Positions 54,368-63,735 of a DNA stretch of 64,000 bases are shown one piece after another. The position numbers and the translations under genes are program-made. The stretch's first letter is position 1. Every line of letters starts with the position of its first letter. The DNA is from DYJK01 sp040755055 (GTDB lineage Bacteria; Bacteroidota; Ignavibacteria; Ignavibacteriales; Melioribacteraceae), in the NCBI GenBank assembly GCA_040755055.1, contig JBFMBS010000021.1:1-64000 (forward strand), read 5' to 3'. Under the pieces are notes generated by a model, which was not told the origin of the DNA, did not search any database, and worked only from the letters and a program-made list of their open reading frames with translations.

Positions 54368-55675
54368 TTAAGCTGTTGGAGCGGTTTCATGTTCATAGAT
54401 GGGCAAATTTTCAGTTGCCCATTTGAATACAATCAAACCGATTGCAACAACACCTATTGTAATAAATATTTCTATCCAGTATGGATAGTATGGATCCCAT
54501 TTATCAACGTATATCCCGACTACTGCAACGTTAATCCGGTTCCATATCAATCCAATAACGACAAATGATGAAGCCCATAACATTCCGCCCTTGGTTTTAA
54601 TAATCTCCGGTGTGATATAAAAAATCAGCGGTATTATAATGCCAACCAATACTTCGAGCCACCATGAAATTGCTTGAACGCTGATAGTGAATGTTTCTAA
54701 TGCGACATTTCTTCCGATGATATCCGCGACCTTTATGAACAAATAAAAACTTAGTAAGTACGGCATCCACTTTGCCAGACTTGAAATCAGATCAAATTTT
54801 GACTGATGTTTTAGAATTTTTTCACTCATCAAGGATTCAAAAGTTACCATTGCCGGTGCTGCTGTAATAGCAGAAAAGAGTGATAATAAAGGAATTATCG
54901 GCGTGTACCAGAGCAGATGTAATTTTGTTGGAGCTAATAAAAATATTGTACCGAGCGATGATTGATGCATGGTCGAAAACATAACCCCGGCCATTATTAA
55001 AATTATCGGCATCTGTTTATCGCGCGGCATCCATCCTTTGCGCATAGAAATTTCCCACACAAGGAGAATCGCAACCATTATTAGTGCCCATACAAACGAG
55101 TAAGACATCGCAAGCGTGAACATCCCGAGCATAAAAATTACGATCCATGGGACGACATCTTTCCACAGAGCCAATAATTTATTGAGTTGCAGTTTCTCAA
55201 GTACGATCGGCATAAACTCAAGAATTAGTACTGTTGTGTAGAGCATAACACACCATGCAACTTCAAACATAGGCGAAGCATGATTCCATGAGTAAATTGC
55301 TCTCCACAAATTCCATGGTCTGCCTAAATCGAAGAAGAGTCCAAAAATAAAAAGTAGGTAGCCAAGTAATGCGGTTAAAATTGCCGGTCGTGCCAGTGAA
55401 TGGTATTTGTGTCCGCCAAACAGATGAACTGTTCCGGCCATGACAAATCCGCCGGCGGCAAGTGCAATACCGGCAAGTATGTCAAAACCAATCCACAAAC
55501 CCCATGGATAGCCATCGCTTAAATTTGTTGCTCCTCCTAATCCTACAGCATAACGGTAAAGAACTAATAAGATACCGAATAGAGCGAGTACCCAAACTAT
55601 TTTACCTCCGATGGAGAGTTTGCCGAATGATTTTTTTATTGTGTCAAACAATTCGATTTTATTTTTCTTTTCCAT
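54368..55675 (-). CDS. NrfD/HybB-type membrane subunit of formate dehydrogenase
   Basis: 435 residues with about ten membrane helices, of the NrfD/PsrC/HybB family, which binds quinone without heme. It starts 3 bases after the iron-sulfur subunit stop. In the E. coli Fdn enzyme the third subunit is a cytochrome b; here an NrfD-like protein takes that place, so electron transfer goes from the FeS subunit to quinone or to the cytochrome c encoded next. Confidence 0.9.
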   Translation of the reverse strand: MEKKNKIELFDTIKKSFGKLSIGGKIVWVLALFGILLVLYRYAVGLGGATNLSDGYPWGLWIGFDILAGIALAAGGFVMAGTVHLFGGHKYHSLARPAILTALLGYLLFIFGLFFDLGRPWNLWRAIYSWNHASPMFEVAWCVMLYTTVLILEFMPIVLEKLQLNKLLALWKDVVPWIVIFMLGMFTLAMSYSFVWALIMVAILLVWEISMRKGWMPRDKQMPIILIMAGVMFSTMHQSSLGTIFLLAPTKLHLLWYTPIIPLLSLFSAITAAPAMVTFESLMSEKILKHQSKFDLISSLAKWMPYLLSFYLFIKVADIIGRNVALETFTISVQAISWWLEVLVGIIIPLIFYITPEIIKTKGGMLWASSFVVIGLIWNRINVAVVGIYVDKWDPYYPYWIEIFITIGVVAIGLIVFKWATENLPIYEHETAPTA

Positions 55676-55678
55676 TTG

Positions 55679-56473
55679 CTAACCCTCCATTCCAGATTTA
55701 GTTTCTTTTTCGAGTTCCTTCTTGCGATTAACGACCCATGAAACACCACCAAGAACTAAACCCAGCCCGGTTAAAACATACGGAATCGGTTTCATTGCGT
55801 GACTTGATTTGCTAACAATCGGATCCATTGGAATATTAGTATCGAATCCAATTTCATTAAAAGGAACATTTGATATGTGCATTACACATGTTCCGCCAGC
55901 TTCCTCTTTACCATATATATGATGAATATAGAATGTAGGATTTTTCCTGATACGGTCTTCGGCTTCGGCAATTAATTCATCCCGTTCACCGAATACAATT
56001 GCATCGGTCGAGCAAACCTTTGCACAAGCCGGTTCCATCCCGGCATTAATTCTATCTGCACACATTGTACATTTTGTTATTTCAGGAATAATCTTATTCC
56101 ATTCGAATCGCGGTACTTTGAACGGACACGCTAATTGGCAATAGCGGCATCCAAGACAAATAGAAGCATGATAGATCACCGGGCCGGCTTCTGTCTTCTC
56201 TAATGCACTAACCGGGCAAGCCGAAGCACACGCCGGTACATTGCAATGGAAACATTGCATTTTACCAAACACCCAATCGAAACGGTTGTTGACTTCCACT
56301 TCATTATATGTTATTAATGTCCAGGTACTGGGTGATAAATCGGGTGGATTTTGGTATCCTTTGCCAGAGAAGAAAGTAGTTTCTTCAGCATTTAATTCAT
56401 TCCATTCTTTGCAAGCAACCTGGCAAGCGCGGCATCCGATACATCTGGTTGAATCAATAAGTAATGCTTTCAT
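55679..56473 (-). CDS. fdnH: Formate dehydrogenase iron-sulfur subunit
   Basis: 264 residues with four 4Fe-4S cysteine groups: CIGCRACQVAC, CFHCNVPACASAC, CLGCRYCQLAC and CTMCADRINAGMEPACAKVC, and a C-terminal membrane helix (about 228-248) that anchors it, as in FdnH. It carries electrons from the molybdenum/tungsten subunit to the membrane subunit. The start overlaps the fdnG stop as ATGA. Confidence 0.95.
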   Translation of the reverse strand: MKALLIDSTRCIGCRACQVACKEWNELNAEETTFFSGKGYQNPPDLSPSTWTLITYNEVEVNNRFDWVFGKMQCFHCNVPACASACPVSALEKTEAGPVIYHASICLGCRYCQLACPFKVPRFEWNKIIPEITKCTMCADRINAGMEPACAKVCSTDAIVFGERDELIAEAEDRIRKNPTFYIHHIYGKEEAGGTCVMHISNVPFNEIGFDTNIPMDPIVSKSSHAMKPIPYVLTGLGLVLGGVSWVVNRKKELEKETKSGMEG

Positions 56474-59400
56474 GCCGCACCTCCTTCTTTTCTATGAACA
56501 TCGCAGAGGAAAGCTTTATATTCCGGTATCATTGTGTTAGCATCGCCAATATGAGAAGTGAGTAGATTGGCACTGTCGCCCCTTGCCAAACCGCTATATC
56601 CGAAATGCCAGACGATTCCAACTTCGTGAACTATTTTTCCGTTGAGATGGAAAGGTTGAAAACGCCGTGTTACAAGTGCAAAGGCATCCATAGAACCGCG
56701 TGCCGTTTCAACAACAACCAGATCGCCATTTTTTATGTTCTTTTGATTTGCCAACTCATACCCGAGTTCAACAAATACGTCGGGGACTAATTCTGCAAGC
56801 CATGGGATATTGCGGGTCATAGCACCGGCTTGCCAGTGCTCACTTACGCGGTACGTTGTGCCAATAATAGGATATTTTGTGACATCACCAACGGGATTAC
56901 CTTCAGGATTTATCTTATACCAGAGTTTGACAGCCGGGTTAACTTGCTGGCTCGATAAATAATTCTCAACCGGGCTTTCAAGTGGTTCATAGTGTTCCGG
57001 AAGGGGACCGTCGTTTAAGTTTGGTGCAAAGAGCCATGCATGCCCATCCGGTTTCATGATGAATGGATATTTATCATTTGGCGGCCATGGTCCGTCAGGT
57101 ACATCGCCTTCCCATTTGAGAGTAGTTTCATTCCATCTTATAACCCATCTTTTTAGATCGAGCGGTTTTCCGGTTAAATCAACAGAAGCTCGGTTATAAA
57201 TAATTCTTCGATTAACCGGCCAAGCCCATGACCATTCGGGGTATAATCCTATATTATTAACAGCGTCTTTTTTCTTACGCCGTGCCATATTGTTTTTTTC
57301 AGGTGTGTGACCGGGATATGAGCCGCAGTAAATCCATGAACCGCAGCTTGTTGAACCATCATCTTGAAGGGTAGCGAACGAAGGGGCTTGATCACCTTTC
57401 TTGAAAGATTTTAAATCTTTCAAAATCATAACTTCTTTACTCTGGACAAATCCGCCGTTAATTTCACGCGCCACAAAATGAACATCAGGTTCTTTGTGAA
57501 AATCAATCTCAGCGCCGTTACCATAATTCCAGTTTAGATTAAGGATTGGTTCTCTGTAAACACCGTCTTTAGCATATTCCTTTTTAACTGCTTTATGCAG
57601 AGCATCAAGAATCCAGAGATCGGATCTTGATTCACCGATCGGCTCAACAGCTTTGTAACGCCATTGGACCCATCTTCCGCTGTTGGATACGCTTCCTTCT
57701 TTTTCTATTGACGAACAAGCCGGTAATAGAAATACCTCGGTTTGGTTATCAGCCGGGTTAACACCGGGTCGTTTCCAGAAAACTGAGGTGTCTGTTTCGA
57801 AAATATCAACAGCAACCATCCACTCTAACTTATCGAGTGCTTTTCTTTCTTTGTTTGTATTTGGTCCTCCAACTGCCGGATTTTGGCCGAATAAGAACAA
57901 TCCTTTAATCTTACCTGAATACATTGTTTCAAACAATGAAATATGAGAATAATCGGCACTCCTCTTTGGTATATAATTAAAACCGAAATCATTATCAGGT
58001 GTTGCATTATTTCCATACCAGGCTTTCAAGAGAGAAGTAATATATTTTGGATAATTACCCCACCAGTTTGCAGATTTAGGATCATTAGTCTTGGGCGTGT
58101 TATTCTTTTTATAATCTTCCAGGGTCTGATCCGCTTTTGTAGGTGAAGCAAGGTAACCTGGAAGAAGATGGAATAACAATCCCATATCTGTAGAACCTTG
58201 AACATTTGATTCACCGCGAAGAGCATTAATACCGCCGCCGGCAAGTCCTACATTTCCTAATAACAGTTGTAGTATAGAATATGACCTTATGTTTTGAGTA
58301 CCGTGTGTATGTTGTGTTGTACCCATAGCATATAACCATGTTGCAACTCTATTCTTTGCCCATGTAGATGTATAAGTACGGCAGACCTTTTCATAAATAT
58401 CTTTTGGTGCGCCGGTAATTTGGCAGACAGTATCAATGTCATATCTTTTAAAGTGCTTTTTCATTAACTGAAAAACGCATCGCGGATGCTGTAATGATAA
58501 ATCTTTTTTTGGAAGTCCGCTTCCATCTAGTTCGTATGCCCAAAAAGTTTTATCGTAAGCTCGTGTATCGTTGTTATATCCGCTAAACAATCCGTCGTTG
58601 AAAGAATATTTTTCGGAAATTAAAAATGATGCGTTTGTATAATCGAGTACATAATCTTTATTGATGAAATCATTTTCCAGCGCATAATTTATTATCCCGT
58701 TAACAAAAGCAATATCTGTTCCGCTACGGAACTTGCAATAAATATCTGCGAAGGATGAAGTTCTAGTATAACGAGGGTCGCAATTAATAATTATAGCGCC
58801 TCTTTCCTTAGCGCGTGTAAGCCATTTAGAGGCAATGGGGTGGTTTTCAACAATGTTGGAACCCATAACCATGGCAACATCAGTGTTAATTATGTCTATC
58901 CAATGGTTTGTCATTGCGCCCCGTCCAAACGTAGCAGCCAAACTGGCCACTGTTGAACTGTGTCATATTCGCGCCTGGTGTTCTAAATATGTAACACCAA
59001 GCGATCTTGCAAATTTTGAATAGAGATAACATTCTTCATTATCGAGAGCGGCACCGCCAAGACAAGCAATACCGTTTGTTCTGTTGACAATCTTACCATC
59101 ATCTTCTTTAGCAACAAAAGTAGCATCACGTGTTTTCTTAACACGTTTAGCTATTTCCGTAAGAGCCCAATCCCAGGATTTTTCTTCCCATTCTGAACTC
59201 CCCGGTGCACGATATTTAACTTTGTTAAGTCGTCTTTCATTAACGGCAAGTTGGAATATCGCCATGCCTTTCGAACAGAGCGTCCCTTCATTAATCGGGT
59301 GATCGGGATCTCCTTCTATGTTGATCACTTTTCCTTCTCGTGCGGAAACAATTAGACCACAACCTACTCCGCAGAACGGACAAATTGTTGTGCTCTCTGT

Positions 59401-59529
59401 TGTCTGCACGGTTTTGATTTCAGGTATCTCAGCTGCTTTTACATTTTTTGGAACACCGAAGAGTGAAACAATCCCCCCAAGAGTTCCGGTGCCGGCAGCA
59501 CCTAGAAAGCCACGTCGAGATATTTTCAT
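56470..59529 (-). CDS. fdnG: Formate dehydrogenase catalytic subunit, selenoprotein
   Basis: 1019 residues when the in-frame TGA at 58963-58965 is read as selenocysteine 189. The context is HQARI-U-HSSTVASLAATFGRGAMTNHW, the exact place of Sec in FdnG/FdhF (NQARUCHGP), with the downstream frame intact for another 830 codons. The N-terminus is a Tat signal (SRRGFLG), then a 4Fe-4S motif (CPFCGVGC ... CSKG), so the enzyme is exported folded with its Mo/W-bis-MGD cofactor. I chose ATG 59529 (AGGAAG 8 bases upstream) over a TTG two codons earlier. It oxidises formate to CO2 on the periplasmic side. Automated callers would break it into two genes at the TGA. Confidence 0.96.
58933..58951 (-). promoter_or_regulatory. 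Bacterial SECIS stem-loop in fdnG
   Basis: On the mRNA, 11 bases after the UGA, AGTGGCC-AGTTT-GGCTGCT forms a seven-pair stem (two G-U pairs) with an apical loop containing GU, the feature SelB recognises. Position and size fit bacterial SECIS elements. Confidence 0.75.
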
Positions 59530-59571
59530 AAGCAACTTCCTTTTGTTATTATAAACTTTTTCTTATTCCGT

Positions 59572-60486
59572 TTAGTTGATACTAATTTTTTCTTTAATAG
59601 CTTTTTGCCGATACATCAGTAATTCATTCCCGGTCGAATTATCATATCGTACGGTTAATATTGATTCCTGGATAAATCCTTGTTTTTCTGCAATCATGTC
59701 GAGTGGAATTGTACCCAGGTACATTTTGTCGAACGGAAAATTTACCGCAGCATCGTTGCTTTTAACTTCTTTTAAATATCTTTTACATTTTTTGCATGTA
59801 TGGATCCGGTATGATCCTTCATTAACCGGACTTAAGATTTCAAGAAATTCATGATTTTCATTCAAACAGAAAACACATTGCGTTCTTTTGAATTTCCATT
59901 TTGTATTGCAGCAAACGCACCATAAGGTTCTTTCACCGGTTTCTTCGTTTATATGAGCCAGAGCCGGCCAGTGACCGCAAACCGGGCAATAACCGTAGAG
60001 CCATATTAGTTTATTTATTTCTTCCAATAAAAAAGCAGCTGCTTGTTCCCTGAAGGGGCGTGCAAGAAAAATTAAAAAGAAAGTGAATAAATCTTCTGAA
60101 AGATTTAGTTGTTGAATCTGCTTACGAATTTTATTCCCTTCATTTTTTATCGTTGAAAGAATTATATCGTGCGGATTTATCTTCTCACTAACGAGATAAT
60201 CATTGATTGTTTTTATTTCGTCTATGCGGTCCACTAAGTGAATTTTTAACAGTTCAACTAATTCTAATGCAAGAGAATTGCTTTCACTTTCACGGATTTC
60301 TATGCCGCATGGACTGAATAAATAACTTCCCTCCGATAACCTTTCGTTGATATTTTCTTTGTCATCCCGTATAGGTAATTTTTTAAACAAGGAGAGTGCC
60401 CGGCTCTTTTCTAAATATTTGTTAAGTCCGGAAATGAATGGTGCCAGTATTTCCAAATTGTCTTTGATTGAATTAATCTGCTTCAA
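59572..60486 (-). CDS. fdhE: Formate dehydrogenase accessory protein FdhE
   Basis: 304 residues with a TTG start. The C-terminal half has four CxxC pairs in rubredoxin-like order: CPVC, CVCC, CVFC and CKKC, as in FdhE, which binds the FDH catalytic subunit before Tat export. The N-terminal 150 residues are helical and poorly conserved. It lies 42 bases upstream of fdnG. Confidence 0.9.
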   Translation of the reverse strand: MKQINSIKDNLEILAPFISGLNKYLEKSRALSLFKKLPIRDDKENINERLSEGSYLFSPCGIEIRESESNSLALELVELLKIHLVDRIDEIKTINDYLVSEKINPHDIILSTIKNEGNKIRKQIQQLNLSEDLFTFFLIFLARPFREQAAAFLLEEINKLIWLYGYCPVCGHWPALAHINEETGERTLWCVCCNTKWKFKRTQCVFCLNENHEFLEILSPVNEGSYRIHTCKKCKRYLKEVKSNDAAVNFPFDKMYLGTIPLDMIAEKQGFIQESILTVRYDNSTGNELLMYRQKAIKEKISIN

Positions 60487-60504
60487 TGTAAACTCTTAAT
60501 TAAA

Positions 60505-61605
60505 TTAGAAATTAACTTTACCGGATAGGATTCCGATGACGGCTGTTCTATCATCTGATCCTTTTACACTCGTAGTTATATTTCCCAATTCCAGCGCAAT
60601 TGAAAATTCTTTTGTGATAGGGAATATTAAGTCCCCATAAATCATCATATTCTGTTCGATTGCACCATTGGAAAGATTATCAGTCTGGTTTTTATCCAAT
60701 CCAACACCAAGAACAAAATTGAATTCATCCGAAATTTTAGAAGTTATGTTAGTCCAGAAACTTAAATTTTTCCGGTCGTCATCTTTTTTACCCTTCCCGG
60801 CAATTGTAAAGAGATCGGAGTTATTTAAGTTTGTGCCCATGTTCAATTCACCGTGAACTTCAAAGTATTTATGGAAGGGCAGTGTGAAATCTATACCAAA
60901 CCCGGAAGAAGTATAATCGAAAGAAGAAGTATCGGGTTTAGGTGTAAATGAAGAATAGACAAAGTAGATACCAACAGTTTTATTCTCTAAAAATTTTGCC
61001 GAAAACCTTCCCTGGATCATCGGCATCATAGACTTATTATCATCGCCAATACCGGTTCCGGTTTCTCTTACTGCTTCAGATAGTGCAAGCTGTATCATTG
61101 GTTGAAATCCCTCAGCCGGAATTTTATAATGAAGTTGAATAGAGCCGCGGCGGAATCCTAAGTTACCGGCAAACCATAAATTGCCGTTTGTGTTATTTGT
61201 TGTAGCATTAAGCGGTGAGTAAATATCCCATTGCTGCCCAAATCTTAACTCTAAATTATCCCAGGTAACCGAAGCATACGCAAGTCTAATTCTTGGATTT
61301 ACATTCGGATCGAATCCATTCGTGCTGAAGAAATCCAATTCGATAACACCGCCAACTTTGATATCTGCCCCGGTAAAACCTTTTAAACCGAAACGAGTAT
61401 GTTTTGCTGAAAAACCGACAGCGGATTCATCCACACCGTTTGCAATTTGCGGAGAAGATAAATTTGGATTGCCAAAAGAAAGTACACCTTTTGATGAATA
61501 CACAGCGTCGCCTTTTACGAATCCGTAAGGTTTTAATTCCAACCCTTGAGCGAGAATAGAAAAACTAATCACTAGAAAAAGTAGAAGAGCTAATTTTGTT
61601 CTCAT
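60505..61605 (-). CDS. Outer-membrane porin, DcaP-like
   Basis: 366 residues: signal peptide (1-19), then alternating beta strands ending in a terminal phenylalanine (LSGKVNF) as needed for BAM assembly. GFVKGDAVYSS, HTRFGLKG and ELRFGQQWDIYSPL resemble DcaP-like trimeric porins. GGAG precedes the ATG. Its place inside the formate dehydrogenase operon suggests it admits formate or another small anion, which is inference. Confidence 0.8.
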   Translation of the reverse strand: MRTKLALLLFLVISFSILAQGLELKPYGFVKGDAVYSSKGVLSFGNPNLSSPQIANGVDESAVGFSAKHTRFGLKGFTGADIKVGGVIELDFFSTNGFDPNVNPRIRLAYASVTWDNLELRFGQQWDIYSPLNATTNNTNGNLWFAGNLGFRRGSIQLHYKIPAEGFQPMIQLALSEAVRETGTGIGDDNKSMMPMIQGRFSAKFLENKTVGIYFVYSSFTPKPDTSSFDYTSSGFGIDFTLPFHKYFEVHGELNMGTNLNNSDLFTIAGKGKKDDDRKNLSFWTNITSKISDEFNFVLGVGLDKNQTDNLSNGAIEQNMMIYGDLIFPITKEFSIALELGNITTSVKGSDDRTAVIGILSGKVNF

Positions 61606-61629
61606 TTAATCTCCATAGGTTAATTGATA

Positions 61630-62499
61630 CTAATTAGTTAATACAACACTATTTTCTTTAACATCTTCTTGAGTACGTTTCCCAATTGTATTTAATGAAG
61701 ATGAAACACGATAAGAGTGAGTATAGATATTAAGTTTATTCCCACGTACAAAACCGATAAGGGTAATTCCAATTTCATTTGAGATTTCAACAGCAAGACC
61801 AGTAGGTGCAGCTCTTGAAGCGACTATCGGTACGCCGGCACGTCCGGCTTTTAATATCATATCCGATGAAATTCTGCCGGAGCAGCATAGGATGTATTTT
61901 GAAAAATCAAGATTTAATCTCAAACCGGCACCAATTACTTTATCAATAGCATTATGTCTTCCTATATCCTCACGAACAATTGATGGCCCATCCGGTTTGA
62001 TTAATGCTGCTATGTGAATGCAACCGGTATTTTTATAACCTTGTGAAATAGTTCTAAGATCAGAAAATAATTCACAGATATAATTTGGACTAAAGTGAAT
62101 CGATTCCGTATTTCTTTTTATCGATTTCTTTATCATCCCGGTGTTAAAAGATTTTCCTTGTCCGCATCCCGAGGTAATTGTTTGGTGTTTCTGCCAGATT
62201 TTACTATCGAATGGATTACTCTCCTTTAATTGGAAAGCAACTTTGTTGCTTTCCCTACAAAATTGTATTTCTTTAATTTCATCAAGGCAAGAAATAATAT
62301 TACTCGTGAAAATAAATCCAACTGCCATTTCCTCGAGGTTATCCGGACTGCACGAAAAGTTTGTTAATAATTCATTGTTAACTGTAATAGTTAATATTAT
62401 TTCATTTGCAATCCAATCCGGTTCTTGAACCGGTAGTGAATTATGAAGATTTTCGTGCTTAGAGTATTCTCTAAAAATTATTTTTTTATCCGCTAACAT
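61630..62499 (-). CDS. fdhD: Formate dehydrogenase sulfurtransferase FdhD
   Basis: 289 residues. DNLEEMAVGFIFTSNII, TSGCGQGKSFN, REDIGRHNAIDKVIGAG, CSGRISSDMILKAGRAGVPIVASRAAPTGLAVEIS are hallmarks of FdhD, which moves sulfur from IscS to the bis-MGD cofactor. The usual CxxC of the active loop is reduced to one cysteine (SGCGQGKS). The single cysteine corresponds to the first, essential one in E. coli FdhD. Fits an operon for a molybdo/tungsto formate dehydrogenase. Confidence 0.95.
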   Translation of the reverse strand: MLADKKIIFREYSKHENLHNSLPVQEPDWIANEIILTITVNNELLTNFSCSPDNLEEMAVGFIFTSNIISCLDEIKEIQFCRESNKVAFQLKESNPFDSKIWQKHQTITSGCGQGKSFNTGMIKKSIKRNTESIHFSPNYICELFSDLRTISQGYKNTGCIHIAALIKPDGPSIVREDIGRHNAIDKVIGAGLRLNLDFSKYILCCSGRISSDMILKAGRAGVPIVASRAAPTGLAVEISNEIGITLIGFVRGNKLNIYTHSYRVSSSLNTIGKRTQEDVKENSVVLTN

Positions 62500-62527
62500 T
62501 TTTATACAGTAATTAAGATTTAATATT

Positions 62528-63121
62528 TCAATTAATTGATGCTGCTATCCATAATAAAATTGTTGCGGTTAAATAAATCCCGGGCAATATTTTTTTTGGT
62601 GTTACAGCGTTAAGTCCCTTAAGCTTCGATCCAACATAAGAACCGATGTGTGATGTAAGTAAGCCGCTGATTATTGCCGCCGGTAAAATGCTATATAGAG
62701 TGTAGTTAATTATTCTATCTAAACCCCCGGCTAACCAATTGGGTTCTTGAAATACAACAACCACAACGAAAACAAAAATGAAGAGGGAAGTGATATTTGT
62801 TATTATGCCGATCAAAGAAGTGATAATAGGTTTCTGCCAATTTGATTTGAATATAAAACTTGCATAGAAGTCAAATGAAATGGCGAGTCCCATTACACCA
62901 GCCCATTGGCAAATGAAAAAATTATTGCCGTACGTTTTGTAAAAACACACTATTAATCCAATGATAATACTTGTGCCCGGGATATCAACCAATTTTCTGC
63001 CAATAAAAAGAAATAACAATCCAATCGAACATAAAATGAATACCGGTAGGGAAATCATCTCAAAGAAGCCCCATAGAGAACCTAGAGCTAATAAAAGTAA
63101 AAAATATTCTGTACGATTCAT
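62528..63121 (-). CDS. Six-helix membrane protein heading the fdh operon
   Basis: 197 residues with about six membrane helices and no recognised motif. AAAGGAG lies 12 bases before the ATG. It is the first gene of the fdh/sel block, so it may share its function (transport of formate, molybdate/tungstate, or selenium compounds are possibilities), but nothing in the sequence decides this. Confidence 0.65.
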   Translation of the reverse strand: MNRTEYFLLLLALGSLWGFFEMISLPVFILCSIGLLFLFIGRKLVDIPGTSIIIGLIVCFYKTYGNNFFICQWAGVMGLAISFDFYASFIFKSNWQKPIITSLIGIITNITSLFIFVFVVVVVFQEPNWLAGGLDRIINYTLYSILPAAIISGLLTSHIGSYVGSKLKGLNAVTPKKILPGIYLTATILLWIAASIN

Positions 63122-63735
63122 TCTGAATTATCTCCTTTAATGTGTAGAATTTTTACTAACACCATACTATGATTGTTAAATAATAACTCACTTAAGTTTT
63201 ATTAAAGCTATTATTTGTTCAATAAACTTTTATTAATGTATGATATTTAATTTGTGAAAGACTCAACCGAATAATGTTTATATAAATATTTGTAGTAGTC
63301 GGAAGGGTATGTTGATAATTATAGGACGTAGTTACATTAGATGGAGCCGATTTTGCTGAATGATATGATGCTTTGTTTAGCATCTAATGTTCCACTTAGT
63401 TGCAAAATAATATTTACTAAGTAGATTGATCGTATAAGTGTGATCTACAATTGAAAATTAGTTCACCTTCTTTATTTTGTCAATAAACAAAAGAGAGAGA
63501 TGACAAAAAATATTTTTAAATTAAAATACAAAAAGACTTTTTGTGACATTATTATTAATTATTCATTATAAATCCAGGTATAAAATTTAGTAGATAAGTG
63601 ATATATAAAATCTCATTGTTCGTTTTGAGATGTATCGTATAAGTGATAATTGCCCGGTGTGATTAAGCCATCAAGTAGCAGCAACTATATAAATATTACC
63701 TAAGGTAGGGAATTCAAAATGATCACACTTCGATT
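63122..63735. other. Long AT-rich promoter region of the fdh/sel block
   Basis: About 610 bases without a gene. It must hold the promoter for the minus-strand fdh block. CGTATAAGTG occurs twice (63431-63440 and 63636-63645). GTAGAT ... ATCTAC (63421-63448) is a small inverted repeat around the first copy. AAGTGTGATC (63436-63445) and GATCACACTT (63721-63730) are exact reverse complements. These could be regulator sites; I see no RNA gene. Confidence 0.4.

Noticed and set aside
56470..59529. fdnG as two separate genes or a pseudogene
   Set aside because: The break is a single TGA at the Sec position, the frame is kept, and the full Sec machinery is present.
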